Source of the DNA: Pseudonocardia sp. MH-G8
GTDB lineage: Bacteria > Actinomycetota > Actinomycetes > Mycobacteriales > Pseudonocardiaceae
DNA length: 64,000 nucleotides
Assembly (NCBI RefSeq): GCF_002262885.1
Contig: NZ_NKYF01000009.1
Location: 124,001-188,000, forward strand
Direction of reading: 5' to 3'
Made by a program: the position numbers and the translations under genes. Below, piece after piece: positions 40,392 through 49,569 of this stretch. How positions within the stretch are numbered: the first letter of the stretch is position 1; every line of letters begins with the position of its first letter. The notes under the pieces were generated by a model that saw only the letters and a list, made by a program, of their open reading frames with translations, was not told the DNA's origin and made no database searches.

Positions 40392-41915
40392 ATGGACCTG
40401 AGCACGGCGATGCGGTGGACGGCGGAACGGTTCCCGCAGCGGGCCGCGGTGCGCGGGAGCGGGCGTCACCTGGGCTACCGGGAGTGGGACGCGCGGACCA
40501 ACCAGCTGGCACGCGCGCTCGCAGGCGCGGGCGTGCGCCCGGGGGACCGGATCGCGCTCGCCCTGACCGGCGGCGAACCGCTCGCGAGCCTGCACCTCGC
40601 CGCGCAGAAGCTGGGCGCGGTGTCGGTGCCGCTGTCCACCCGGTTCTCGTCCGACGAGCTGCGCTACTGCGTCGAGGACTCCGCGGCGCGGCTGCTGGTC
40701 ACCGACCCGGCGAACGCCGAGCGCGCGGCCGGCACCCCGGTCGCGGCGCGGGACGTCGCCGAGCTGGACGCCGCGGCGGAGCGCGAGCCCGACCACGCGC
40801 TCGACACGCACCCGTCGGAGTCCGACGTCAGCGTGATGCTCTACACCTCGGGCACGACCGGACGTCCCAAGGGCGTGCCGCGCACCCACCGCGCCGAGCA
40901 CTCCGCGGCCGTCGCGCACGCCGTGCAGACCCAGCAGCGCGACGGCGAGGTGGTGCTCGGTGTGATGCCGATGTTCCACACCATGGGCCTGCGCACGCTC
41001 CTGACCAGCATCGTCGCCGGCGGCACCTGGGTCGGGCAGCCCGCGTTCGACGCGGAGGAGTCGATCGAGCTCATCACGTCGGAGAACGTGTCCTCGCTCT
41101 ACCTGGTGCCCACGATCTACTGGTCGCTGCTGCGCACGGGGCGGCTGTCCGACGCCCGCGCGCTGGACCGGCTGGCCTACGCCGGGGCGGCGATGACACC
41201 CGCGCTGGCCGAGCAGCTCGTGGCCGAGGTGGGCCCGCGCGCGTTCGTGAACCACTTCGGCAGCACCGAGATCTACACGTTCACCATCGGTCCGGACGTC
41301 GCCGCGAAGCCCGGCTCCGCGGGCCGGGCCGGGATCTTCTCCCGGGTGCGGCTGGTGGCGCCCGAGGTCGGCGCCGCGCCCGACGCGCTCGTCGCGCCGG
41401 GGGAGCAGGGGCAGGTGATCGTGTCGATGGAGAGCCCGGAGGCGTTCGCCGGCTACTGGCAGCGCCCCGACGCCGACGCCAAGTCGATCCGGGACGGCTG
41501 GTACTACACCGGTGACCTCGCCGTCGCCGACTCCGACGGCGACCTGTGGGTGTCCGGCCGCGTCGACGACATGATCAATTCGGGTGGGGAGAACCTCTAC
41601 CCCGACGAGATCGAGGCCGCGCTGGTCCGCTGCCCGGCCGTCGACGACGTGTGCGTCGTGGGTCTGTCCGACGACCGCTGGGGGCAGGCGGTCACCGCGT
41701 TCGTCGTGCCGGCCGGCGGCGTCGCGCCGACCGACGCCGCCGCGCAGGCGATGGCCTACGCCCGCGAGGTGCTGCCCTCGCTCAAGCGGCCAAAGCGCGT
41801 GATCGCGGTGTCGTCGATCCCCCGGTCGGGCGTGGGCAAGACGCTGCGGCGGACGCTCGTGGCCGGCGAGTTCGACGCGCTGGCCGACACCCTGGGGGAG
41901 CACTCGCATGGCTGA
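40392..41915 (+). CDS. Acyl-CoA synthetase (2-furoyl-CoA synthetase-like, HmfD)
   Basis: A 507-residue adenylate-forming ligase. A3 is MLYTSGTTGRPKGVPRTH (about residues 149-166), A5 is NHFGSTEIYTF, A7 is GWYYTGDLAV, A8 is RVDDMINSGGENLYPDEIE, and the A10 lysine lies in PRSGVGKTLRR. ATG 40392 follows AAGGAGG. It is closest in style to aryl-CoA ligases. As first gene before a three-subunit molybdenum hydroxylase and an enoyl-CoA-hydratase-like gene, it fits HmfD, which activates 2-furoate. A benzoate-type substrate is the alternative. The stop overlaps the next gene by 8 bp. Confidence 0.85.
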   Translation: MDLSTAMRWTAERFPQRAAVRGSGRHLGYREWDARTNQLARALAGAGVRPGDRIALALTGGEPLASLHLAAQKLGAVSVPLSTRFSSDELRYCVEDSAARLLVTDPANAERAAGTPVAARDVAELDAAAEREPDHALDTHPSESDVSVMLYTSGTTGRPKGVPRTHRAEHSAAVAHAVQTQQRDGEVVLGVMPMFHTMGLRTLLTSIVAGGTWVGQPAFDAEESIELITSENVSSLYLVPTIYWSLLRTGRLSDARALDRLAYAGAAMTPALAEQLVAEVGPRAFVNHFGSTEIYTFTIGPDVAAKPGSAGRAGIFSRVRLVAPEVGAAPDALVAPGEQGQVIVSMESPEAFAGYWQRPDADAKSIRDGWYYTGDLAVADSDGDLWVSGRVDDMINSGGENLYPDEIEAALVRCPAVDDVCVVGLSDDRWGQAVTAFVVPAGGVAPTDAAAQAMAYAREVLPSLKRPKRVIAVSSIPRSGVGKTLRRTLVAGEFDALADTLGEHSHG

Positions 41916-44301
41916 GCGCTGGACACCTGCCCGCACCGAGGACGCCGCGCTCGTCAGCGGGCAGGGACGGTTCCTCGACGACATGGACCCGCTGCCCGGC
42001 ACGCTCGTCGCGGCCGTCGTCCGGTCCACGCAGCCGCACGCACGGCTGCGCTCGGTCGACCTGTCGCGCGCCCGCGCGCACCCCGGCGTCGCGGCGGTGA
42101 TCGGCCCGGACGAGGTGCTCGCCGCGCTGCGCCCGTTCCCGCTGTCCACCGGCGCGGTGATGCCCTACTACCCGACGGGCACGGACAAGGTGCGGTTCGT
42201 CGGCGAGCCGATCGCCGTGGTGGTGGCCACCGACCGCTACACCGCGGAGGACGCCGCCGAGCTCGTGACGGTCGACTACGAGCCGCTGCACACCGTCGTG
42301 CACCCGCGGGCGGCGCTCGAGCCGGACTCGCCGTTGCTGCACGAGGACGCGGGATCCAACGTCGCCACCGACCGGACGTTCTCCTTCGGCCCCGTCGAAG
42401 AGGCGTTCGCGAACGCCGCGCACGTGGTCGAGGGCGAGTACGACTTCCCGCGCTACTCGTCGGTGCCGATGGAGTGCTACTCCGTCATCGCGCACTGGGA
42501 GGACACCGGCGGCGTCGAGGCCTGGGCCAACTTCCACGGCCCGTTCACGATGGTCCCGGTCATGGCGGGGGCGCTGGGCCTGCCCACGTCGCGGATCCGG
42601 CTGCACGTGCCCGCCGACATCGGCGGCAGCTTCGGCATCAAGGCCGGCATCTACCCCTACGTCGTGCTGATGGCATTGGCGTCCAAGCACGCCGGCACCC
42701 CGGTGCGCTGGACCGAGGACCGCGTCGAGCACCTGCTCGCCAGCTCGGCGGGCGCCGACCGCGTGATGCGCTTCGCCGCGGCCGTCGACGCGGACGGCAC
42801 GGTCACCGCCCTGAAGACCGACCTCGTCGACAACGTCGGCGCCTACCTGCGCCCGCCCGAGCCCTCCACGCTCTACCGCTGCTACGGCAACATCACCGGG
42901 CCGTACGCCATCGACGCGGTGGAGATCCGGGCGCGCGCGGTCGTCACCAACCAGATGCCGGTGGGGCTCAACCGCGGCTTCGGCGGCCAGCAGCTGTACT
43001 TCGGGCTGGAACGCCTGATGGACGCGGTGGCCGACGCCACCGGCCGCGACGTGCTCGAGGTGCGCAGGCGCAACCTCGTCGGCTCGTTCCCCCACGAGAC
43101 GCCCACCGGCGGCGTGTACGACTCCGGCGACTACGCCGCCGCCGTGGACCTGGCCGTGAAGAACGCCGACATGGACGAGTTGCGGGCCCGCCAGGACGAG
43201 GTGCGCGCGGAGGGCGGCTACTACGGCGTGGGTGTCGGCCTGGTGGTCGACCCGTCGGGCACCAACATCGGCTACGTCGGGCTGGCCACCCCGTCCGAGC
43301 AGCGCAAGCCGGGCCGGGACAAGTCCGGCTCCACCGAGCACGTACGCGTCTCGGTGGACATGCAGGGCCTGGTCACGGTGCTGCTGGGCAGCGTGCCGCA
43401 GGGGCAGGGGCACGCCACGGTGGCCCGGTCGGTGGCCGCGGCCCGGCTCGGGTTGCCGGAGGAGCAGGTGCGAGTGGTCGTCGACATGGACACCGCCACC
43501 ACGCCGTGGACGGTCACCTCCGGCAGCTACTCGTCGCGTTTCGCGCCGCTCGTGACGAGCGCCGTCGTGGAGGCCGCCGACCGGATCGCGGCCACCGTGC
43601 GCGCCGCCGCCTCGGCGATGCTCGAGCTGCCCGCGGACGAGCTGGAGCTCGCCGACGGCCTGGTCCGCCACCGCGGCGACCCGGACCGCGCAGTGCGGTT
43701 CCGCCACGCCGCAGGCCTCGTGCACTGGGACCCCGGCGCCCTGCCCGCGGGCACCCCGGCCAGGCTCTACGAGGAGGCGGCGTTCACCCCGGCCGAGGTC
43801 AAGGCGGCCACGCGCGACGACCGCATCAACTCATCGCTCTGCTACGGCTTCGTCGCCGAGATCGTCGCCGTGCGGATCGACCCGGACACGCTCGAGATCA
43901 CGATCGACCGGGTCTCGTCGGTGCACGACGCCGGCACCGTGCTCAACCAGCAGCTGCTCGACGGCCAGGTGCACGGCGCGCTCACCCACGCCCTCGGCGG
44001 GGCGATGTACGAGGAGTTCACCTACGCCGAGTCGGGCCAGCCCACGGCGGGCACGTTCCTCGACTACCTCTGCCCGACCACCGCCGAGACCGACTACGAG
44101 CTGCGCACCGACCACGTGGTGTCGCCGTCCCCGCTCACCCCGCTCGGGGCGAAGGGGTGCGGCGAGGGCTCGTCGATGAGCTTCCCGGTGGCGTTCGCGA
44201 ACGCCGTCGCCGACGCGCTGCGCCCCGCAGGCGTCCCCATCACCCGGCTGCCCCTGCACGGCGACGTGCTGCACCGGCTGCTCGACACGAAGGAGTCCTG
44301 A
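41908..44301 (+). CDS. Xanthine-dehydrogenase-family molybdopterin subunit (2-furoyl-CoA dehydrogenase-like, HmfA)
   Basis: A 797-residue large subunit of a molybdenum hydroxylase. Recognisable are GQGRFLDDMDPLPGTL at the N-terminus, the Mo-cofactor loops DIGGSFGIKAG and GGQQLYFGLERLMDA, the GQGHATVARSVAA loop, and GAKGCGEGSSMSFP with the catalytic Glu near residue 755. It works with the FAD and 2Fe-2S subunits at 45085 and 45960 to hydroxylate an aromatic or heteroaromatic ring with water oxygen. In the hmf pathway this is C5 hydroxylation of 2-furoyl-CoA. 4-hydroxybenzoyl-CoA reductase is a related alternative. Confidence 0.87.
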   Translation: MAERWTPARTEDAALVSGQGRFLDDMDPLPGTLVAAVVRSTQPHARLRSVDLSRARAHPGVAAVIGPDEVLAALRPFPLSTGAVMPYYPTGTDKVRFVGEPIAVVVATDRYTAEDAAELVTVDYEPLHTVVHPRAALEPDSPLLHEDAGSNVATDRTFSFGPVEEAFANAAHVVEGEYDFPRYSSVPMECYSVIAHWEDTGGVEAWANFHGPFTMVPVMAGALGLPTSRIRLHVPADIGGSFGIKAGIYPYVVLMALASKHAGTPVRWTEDRVEHLLASSAGADRVMRFAAAVDADGTVTALKTDLVDNVGAYLRPPEPSTLYRCYGNITGPYAIDAVEIRARAVVTNQMPVGLNRGFGGQQLYFGLERLMDAVADATGRDVLEVRRRNLVGSFPHETPTGGVYDSGDYAAAVDLAVKNADMDELRARQDEVRAEGGYYGVGVGLVVDPSGTNIGYVGLATPSEQRKPGRDKSGSTEHVRVSVDMQGLVTVLLGSVPQGQGHATVARSVAAARLGLPEEQVRVVVDMDTATTPWTVTSGSYSSRFAPLVTSAVVEAADRIAATVRAAASAMLELPADELELADGLVRHRGDPDRAVRFRHAAGLVHWDPGALPAGTPARLYEEAAFTPAEVKAATRDDRINSSLCYGFVAEIVAVRIDPDTLEITIDRVSSVHDAGTVLNQQLLDGQVHGALTHALGGAMYEEFTYAESGQPTAGTFLDYLCPTTAETDYELRTDHVVSPSPLTPLGAKGCGEGSSMSFPVAFANAVADALRPAGVPITRLPLHGDVLHRLLDTKES

Positions 44302-44304
44302 GAC

Positions 44305-45084
44305 ATGCCCCTGACCGGCGGCGACGTGATCCTCGACCGCAGCGACGACGGACGGGTCGCGTACCTGACCCTGTCCCACGGCCGCTACACCGTGATCACC
44401 TGGGAGATGCGGCAGAAGGTGGCGGAGCGGTTCGCGGAGATCGACCGCGACGACGACGTGCGCGTGGTGGTGATCCGCTCCGACGGCGAGCACTTCTCCT
44501 CCGGCGGGGACATCGCCGGGTTCATGGAGGTCGAGCCGTTCGACTTCACCGACCTCGGGCACAACGTCACCGCGGCGGCGCGCAGCACCAAGCCGGTGAT
44601 CGCCGCCGTCGACGGCTACTGCTTCGGCGTCGGGCTGGAGCTGGCCCTGTCCTGCGACATCCGGCTGGCCACCCCGCGCAGCCAGTTCGCGCTGCCGGAG
44701 ATGAACCTGGGGATGATCCCCGGGTCCGGGGGCACGCAGCGGCTGGGCCGGCTCATCGGGCTGTCGCGGGCGAAGTTCCACATCATGACCGCCACCCGCA
44801 TCCAGGCCCAGCAGGCGCTCGACTGGGGTGTGGTGGCCGGCCTGCACGACGACCGCGACGCGCTGAACACCGCCGTGGACGCGCTCGCCGCGAAGATGGC
44901 CGGCTTCTCGCCGTCGGCGCAGCGCACCGCGAAGGAGGTCCTCGACAAGGGCCTGGACGCGCCGCTGTACTCCGGCATCGAGCTGGAGCGCAAGGCGTAC
45001 GCGATGCTGCGCGCCACCGAGGACTTCGCCGAGGGCGTCAAGGCGTTCGGCGAGAAGCGCAAGCCGAACTTCCAGGGCCGCTAG
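44305..45084 (+). CDS. Enoyl-CoA hydratase/isomerase family protein (HmfE-like)
   Basis: A 259-residue crotonase-fold protein. The oxyanion-hole segments are SSGGDIAGF and GYCFGVGLELALSCDI; both acidic positions of hydratases are kept (GLELAL and ALPEMNLGMIPGSGGTQRL). It is placed between the Mo and FAD subunit genes. In furoate pathways the crotonase-fold HmfE acts as 2-oxoglutaroyl-CoA hydrolase, so that role is inferred from context. Hydratase activity is the default by sequence. The next gene begins on the base after its stop. Confidence 0.85.
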   Translation: MPLTGGDVILDRSDDGRVAYLTLSHGRYTVITWEMRQKVAERFAEIDRDDDVRVVVIRSDGEHFSSGGDIAGFMEVEPFDFTDLGHNVTAAARSTKPVIAAVDGYCFGVGLELALSCDIRLATPRSQFALPEMNLGMIPGSGGTQRLGRLIGLSRAKFHIMTATRIQAQQALDWGVVAGLHDDRDALNTAVDALAAKMAGFSPSAQRTAKEVLDKGLDAPLYSGIELERKAYAMLRATEDFAEGVKAFGEKRKPNFQGR

Positions 45085-45963
45085 ATGAAGGCCCCGCCGT
45101 TCGCCTACGTCCGCCCGGCCACGCTCGACGACGTCCTCGCCGAGCTGGCCGGCGGCGACGCCAAGGTGCTCGCGGGCGGGCAGTCGCTGGTGCCGGTGCT
45201 GGCGATGCGGCTGGGCAGGCCCGCGACGCTCGTGGACATCACCGCCGTCCCCGAGCTCGGCGACCTCGAGAACACGGCGGGGGGTCTGCGGGTCGGCGCC
45301 GCGGTGCGGCAGCGCACCGTCGAACGGTCGGCGCAGGCCCGTGGTGTGCCGCTGATCAGGATGGCGATGCCCTTCGTCGGGCACCGCGAGCTGCGCAGCC
45401 GCGGCACCGTCGTCGGCAGCCTCGCCCACGCCGATCCCGCGGCCGAGCTGCCCGCCGTGGCGTCCTGCCTGGACGCGATGATCGAGATCGCCGGCCCGGC
45501 CGGGCGCCGGACCGTGCCGGCGGGGGAGTTCTTCGCCGGCGCGATGACCACTGTCGCCGGCGCGGAGGACCTCGTCGTCGCCGCCACGTTCCCGCCCGCG
45601 CGCGCGGGGGAGGGCTTCGGGTTCGCCGAGATCGCGCGCCGGCACGGCGACTTCGCCCTCGCCGGGGTCGCCACCCGCGTGCGGGTCGCCGCCGACGGCG
45701 CGGTGACGCACGCGCGCCTCACCGGCTTCGGCGTGTCCGACCGGCCGGTCACCCGGGACGTCACGGCGCTGCTGGCGGCGCACCCGGACGAGGCGCAGCT
45801 GCGCCCGGAGACCGCGCGGATCGCGGCCGAGGTCGTCGACACCGGCGGTGACGCGCACGGCTCCACCGGCTACCGCAGGCGCCTGCTCGGAGTGCTCGCT
45901 GCGCGCGAGCTGGCCGGCGCCCTGCGCCGGGCCCGGCGCGCTGAACAGGAGGTAGCAGCATGA
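45085..45963 (+). CDS. FAD-binding subunit of molybdenum hydroxylase (HmfB-like)
   Basis: A 292-residue medium subunit of the xanthine dehydrogenase family. The FAD motifs are LAGGQSLVPVLAMRLGRP (about residues 30-47) and RGTVVGSLAHADPAAELPA (about 109-127), followed by the CO-dehydrogenase flavoprotein C-terminal domain. There is no spacing from the previous gene and a 4-bp overlap with the next (ATGA). It carries electrons from the iron-sulfur subunit to the acceptor. Confidence 0.87.
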   Translation: MKAPPFAYVRPATLDDVLAELAGGDAKVLAGGQSLVPVLAMRLGRPATLVDITAVPELGDLENTAGGLRVGAAVRQRTVERSAQARGVPLIRMAMPFVGHRELRSRGTVVGSLAHADPAAELPAVASCLDAMIEIAGPAGRRTVPAGEFFAGAMTTVAGAEDLVVAATFPPARAGEGFGFAEIARRHGDFALAGVATRVRVAADGAVTHARLTGFGVSDRPVTRDVTALLAAHPDEAQLRPETARIAAEVVDTGGDAHGSTGYRRRLLGVLAARELAGALRRARRAEQEVAA

Positions 45964-47165
45964 ACCGCCGTCCGGACGCGCGCGCCGTGAAGGTCGCGGC
46001 GGGTGAGCGCGTCGAGATCGCGATGACGGTGAACGGCACCGACGTCACCGTCTCCGTGCCGCCACGCGTGCACCTCGCCGACGTGCTGCGCGAGCAGCTC
46101 GGCCTGACCGGCACGCACCTGGGCTGCGAGCACGGGGTGTGTGGCATGTGCACCGTGCTCGTCGACGGCGAGGCCGCCCGCGCGTGCCTGCTGTTCGCGG
46201 TGCAGTGCGAGGGCGCCGAGATCGTCACCGTTGAGGGGCTGGGCAGCGCCGAGGAGCAGCACCCGCTGCAGCAGGCGTTCTCCGCCCACCACGGCCTGCA
46301 GTGCGGCTTCTGCACCCCCGGCATGCTGATGAGCAGCTACGACCTGCTGGCCGACGGCCCCGAGGGCACCGCGATCAGCCCCGACGAGCTGCCGGTGGAG
46401 ATGTCGGGCGTGCTGTGCCGGTGCACCGGCTACCGCGGCATCCTCGCGGCCGTGGCCGACGTCGCGGCGCAGCACCCCGACGGCTTGCCGGGCCCCCGCA
46501 ACTGCGGTCGGCGCACCCTGGTCGGACGCGGCGGTGGGCAGCCCGCGGCGCGGGAGGGCGCCATCACCGAGGCCCCGCCCCCCGCCCCGGCCGAGGTGCG
46601 CCTGCCCACCGGCGCACCCTCGGCCACGGTCGAGGTGCGCAGCGAGCTCGGCGTGCCCGCGGAGAAGGTGTGGGAGGTGCTCGACGACTTCCACCGGCTG
46701 GCCGCCTGTCTGCCCGGGGCCGAGCTCGTCGAGGTGCTGGACGGCGACCGCTACCGCGGCCGGGCGACCGTGGCGCTCGGGCCGGTGAAGCTGGCCTTCG
46801 ACGGGCTGGCACACGTCGTCGAGCGGGTGCCGGCCGAGCACCGGATGCGGGTGCTGGCGCACGGGGCCGACACCGGCGGCAGCGCCACGCAAGCCGACAT
46901 CCGCCTCGCTGTCGAGCCCGCGGCCGGCGGCGCGGTCCTGCGTGCCGACGCCGCGCTGTTCCTGTCGGGGCGCATCGCCCAGTTCGGCCGGGCGCTGGCC
47001 GGGGACGTGAGCAGGCGGTTGTTCGAGCAGTTCGCCGCCGCCGTCGAGGAGAACGCGCGGACCGGTCGTGCACCGACCACGCCCGCGAGGCCCCCCGGAG
47101 CAGTGGCCCTCCTCGTGCAGACGGTGGCCGCGCGGGTGCGCGCGGCGCTGCGCCGTCGGCGATAG
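45960..47165 (+). CDS. 2Fe-2S subunit fused to a CoxG/SRPBCC domain (HmfC-like)
   Basis: A 401-residue fusion. Residues 20-172 are the small subunit: plant-type cluster cysteines 56, 61, 64 and 76 (CEHGVCGMC...C) and the second cluster 115, 118, 153 and 155 (CGFC...CRC). After a Pro/Ala linker, residues about 218-365 form a CoxG-like SRPBCC domain (VPAEKVWEVLDDFHRLAACLPGAE). It ends in a basic, possibly membrane-touching tail (RVRAALRRRR). CoxG recruits CO dehydrogenase to the membrane, so the fusion could dock this enzyme to the respiratory chain. Confidence 0.88.
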   Translation: MNRRPDARAVKVAAGERVEIAMTVNGTDVTVSVPPRVHLADVLREQLGLTGTHLGCEHGVCGMCTVLVDGEAARACLLFAVQCEGAEIVTVEGLGSAEEQHPLQQAFSAHHGLQCGFCTPGMLMSSYDLLADGPEGTAISPDELPVEMSGVLCRCTGYRGILAAVADVAAQHPDGLPGPRNCGRRTLVGRGGGQPAAREGAITEAPPPAPAEVRLPTGAPSATVEVRSELGVPAEKVWEVLDDFHRLAACLPGAELVEVLDGDRYRGRATVALGPVKLAFDGLAHVVERVPAEHRMRVLAHGADTGGSATQADIRLAVEPAAGGAVLRADAALFLSGRIAQFGRALAGDVSRRLFEQFAAAVEENARTGRAPTTPARPPGAVALLVQTVAARVRAALRRRR

Positions 47166-47173
47166 TTCCAGCC

Positions 47174-48058
47174 ATGGAGCTGCACCAGCTGCGCTACTTC
47201 GTCGCCGTGGCGAGGGAGGGCAGCATGACGCAGGCCGCCGCTTCCCTGTTCCTGGCCCAGCCGACGCTGTCGATCCAGATCCGCAAGCTGGAGCAGGACG
47301 TCGGGGCCAAGCTGTTCGAGCGGCTGGCCCGGCGGGTGCAGCTCACGGCGGCGGGCGAGGCGCTCCTCGAGCACGCCGAGCGGGCGCTGGCCGAGGTGGA
47401 GCGCGGCCGCGAGCGGGTGGAGGAGGTCGTCGGCCTCCGGCACGGCCGGGTGGCGGTGGGCGTGCTCCCGAGCGTCGGCGCCCACCTGCTGCCCGCGGTG
47501 CTGGCCGCGTTCCGCGCCGAGCACCCGGCCGTGGCCGTGCGCATGGTCGAGCACGACGTCTCCCGCGACTTCGAGCAGCTGGTGCACAGCGGTGAGCTGG
47601 ACATCGCCGTCACCCGCATGCCCGCGACGCTCGCCGGGCTCGGGTCCCGCACGCTCGTGCGCGAGCCCGTCGTGGCGCTGCTGCCGCCCGGTCACCCGCT
47701 GCGCGACCGGCCGGACGTCGCCGTGCGGGAGCTCGCCGACGAGGACTTCGTCTGCATGCGCAGCGGCTACGGCCTGCGCGAGCTGGCCGACCAGCTGTGC
47801 GCCCGCGCCGGGTTCACCCCCCGCGTGGTGATCGAGACCGGGCAGCTCTCGATCGTGCAGGGCATGGTGCGCAGCGGGGTCGGCGTCGCGTTGCTGCCCC
47901 GACTCGCCGCGAGCGGCGCCGAGCACGCGGTGCCGGTGTCCGACGCCGGGGCCCGGCGCGAGCTGGGTGTCGTGTGGCGCCCGGGCTCCCTGGCCTCACC
48001 ACCGGTGGAGGCGTTCCTGAACAGGCTGCTGGCAGCGGCCGGCGCGCGGCTGGGCTGA
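47174..48058 (+). CDS. LysR family transcriptional regulator
   Basis: A 294-residue LysR regulator: helix-turn-helix MTQAAASLFLAQPTLSIQIRKLEQDVGAKLFER (about residues 17-49) and an effector domain with HSGELDIAVTRMP and GVGVALLPRL. ATG 47174 lies 8 bp after the preceding stop, so it is in the same transcript instead of the usual divergent place. A LysR-type activator (HmfR1) controls furoate genes in Cupriavidus, consistent with this context. Confidence 0.9.
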   Translation: MELHQLRYFVAVAREGSMTQAAASLFLAQPTLSIQIRKLEQDVGAKLFERLARRVQLTAAGEALLEHAERALAEVERGRERVEEVVGLRHGRVAVGVLPSVGAHLLPAVLAAFRAEHPAVAVRMVEHDVSRDFEQLVHSGELDIAVTRMPATLAGLGSRTLVREPVVALLPPGHPLRDRPDVAVRELADEDFVCMRSGYGLRELADQLCARAGFTPRVVIETGQLSIVQGMVRSGVGVALLPRLAASGAEHAVPVSDAGARRELGVVWRPGSLASPPVEAFLNRLLAAAGARLG

Positions 48059-48187
48059 CGCGGTCGTCCTGGCTCCGCGCCCCGCGGGGACGCCTCGTCC
48101 CTATGCCTCCCATTGCGGATCCGACGTACCTTCCGGACCATCCGGATCGTACTGTCATGGGGACCTGTCCCAACGGAGGGAGTGACC

Positions 48188-49549
48188 GTGAGCGAGAGCG
48201 GAGAGCGCCCGAGCGCGCCACCCGCGCCGAGCCGCCGGCAGATGCTCACGGCGGGCTTTTCCTCGGTCGTCGGGTTCGGCTTCGACCTGTTCGACCTGTT
48301 CGTGCTGCTCTACGTCGCCCCGACAGTGGGCGCGCTGTTCTTCCCGACGTCGAGCCCCACGCTCACCCTCGCGGCGACGTTCGCCTCGTTCGGCGTGAGC
48401 CTGGTGATGCGCCCGCTGGGCGGCGCGTTCTTCGGCCGCTACGCCGACTCGAAGGGCAGGCGGCAGACGCTGATCGTCACCGTCGTCGGGGTGGGGATCG
48501 CGACGGCGCTGATGGGCGCCCTGCCCACGTACGCCGCGGTGGGCGCGCTCGCGCCGACCCTGTTCATCGCCCTGCGCCTCGTGCAGGGGCTGCTGGTCGG
48601 TGGCGTGGTCGCCGCCACGCACACGCTCGGCACCGAGACCGTGTCGCAGCGGTGGCGCGGCCTGGTGTCCGGGCTGGTGGCCGGTGGTGGGGCGGCCATC
48701 GGCGCGGTGGTCGCCTCGCTGGTCTTCGTCGGCGTGTCCGCCGCCTTCCCGGGGGACGCGTTCGCCGTCTGGGGCTGGCGGGTGATGTTCTTCAGCGGCC
48801 TGCTGGCCTCGCTGGCGAGCCTGGTGCTGTTCCGCGCCACGGAGGAGTCGCCGTTGTGGCAGGCGGGGAAGCGGGGCGCACCCGTGCAGGCCCGCGAGCT
48901 GTTCGCGCCGCAGCACCGCCGCGTCCTGCTGACCAGCCTCGCGCTCGTGATCGGCGGGGGCGCCCAGTACTACCTCACCGCGGGGTACCTGCCGACCTAC
49001 CTCGCCGAGATCAACGAGGTGCCGGCGGGCCCGCGCGGTGCGCTGCTGGTGTGGACGAGCCTTGCGATCATGCCGGCGGCGCTCATCGCGGGACACGCGT
49101 CGGAGCGGTTCGGGCGGCGCCCGGTCTTCCTCGTGACCGGCATCCTCAACGTCGTAGCGCTGCCGCTGCTCGTGCTGGTCATGGCCGGGTTCGGCCCGCA
49201 GGACACCGGGCAGCTGCTCGGCTACGGCATCCTGCTCACCGTCTGCGCCAACGCCTCCTACGCCGCGGTGCCGATCTACCTCAACGAGCGGTTCCCCACC
49301 CGGCTGCGCGCCACGGCCACGGCCGTCGTCTGGAACGGCGGCTTCGCCATCGGCGGGCTCATGACCACCTTCGTGAGCCTCGCCAGCCCCACCGTGGCCG
49401 ACATCCCCAGCCGGCTCGCGGCCTTCCTCGGCGGGTGCGTGGTGCTGTTCCTGGTCGGTGCGGTCCTCTCACCCGAGACCCGCGGCGCCCTGGAGCGGGA
49501 GCACACCCGCGCCCCGGCCGACCCCGCCGTGACACCCGCCCAGGCCTGA
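48188..49549 (+). CDS. MFS transporter, aromatic-acid/metabolite:H+ symporter type
   Basis: A 453-residue permease with 12 membrane segments. It has the metabolite:H+ symporter signatures GFGFDLFDLFVLLY at helix 1, FGRYADSKGRRQTLI after helix 2, GLLVGGVVAATHTLGTE and WRVMFFSGLLASL. GTG 48188 has GGAGGG 8 bases upstream. It follows the LysR gene by 130 bp. It is the likely uptake system for the cluster substrate, in the place of HmfT1. Confidence 0.85.
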   Translation: MSESGERPSAPPAPSRRQMLTAGFSSVVGFGFDLFDLFVLLYVAPTVGALFFPTSSPTLTLAATFASFGVSLVMRPLGGAFFGRYADSKGRRQTLIVTVVGVGIATALMGALPTYAAVGALAPTLFIALRLVQGLLVGGVVAATHTLGTETVSQRWRGLVSGLVAGGGAAIGAVVASLVFVGVSAAFPGDAFAVWGWRVMFFSGLLASLASLVLFRATEESPLWQAGKRGAPVQARELFAPQHRRVLLTSLALVIGGGAQYYLTAGYLPTYLAEINEVPAGPRGALLVWTSLAIMPAALIAGHASERFGRRPVFLVTGILNVVALPLLVLVMAGFGPQDTGQLLGYGILLTVCANASYAAVPIYLNERFPTRLRATATAVVWNGGFAIGGLMTTFVSLASPTVADIPSRLAAFLGGCVVLFLVGAVLSPETRGALEREHTRAPADPAVTPAQA

Positions 49550-49569
49550 CCCTTGCGAGGAGGACCGAG

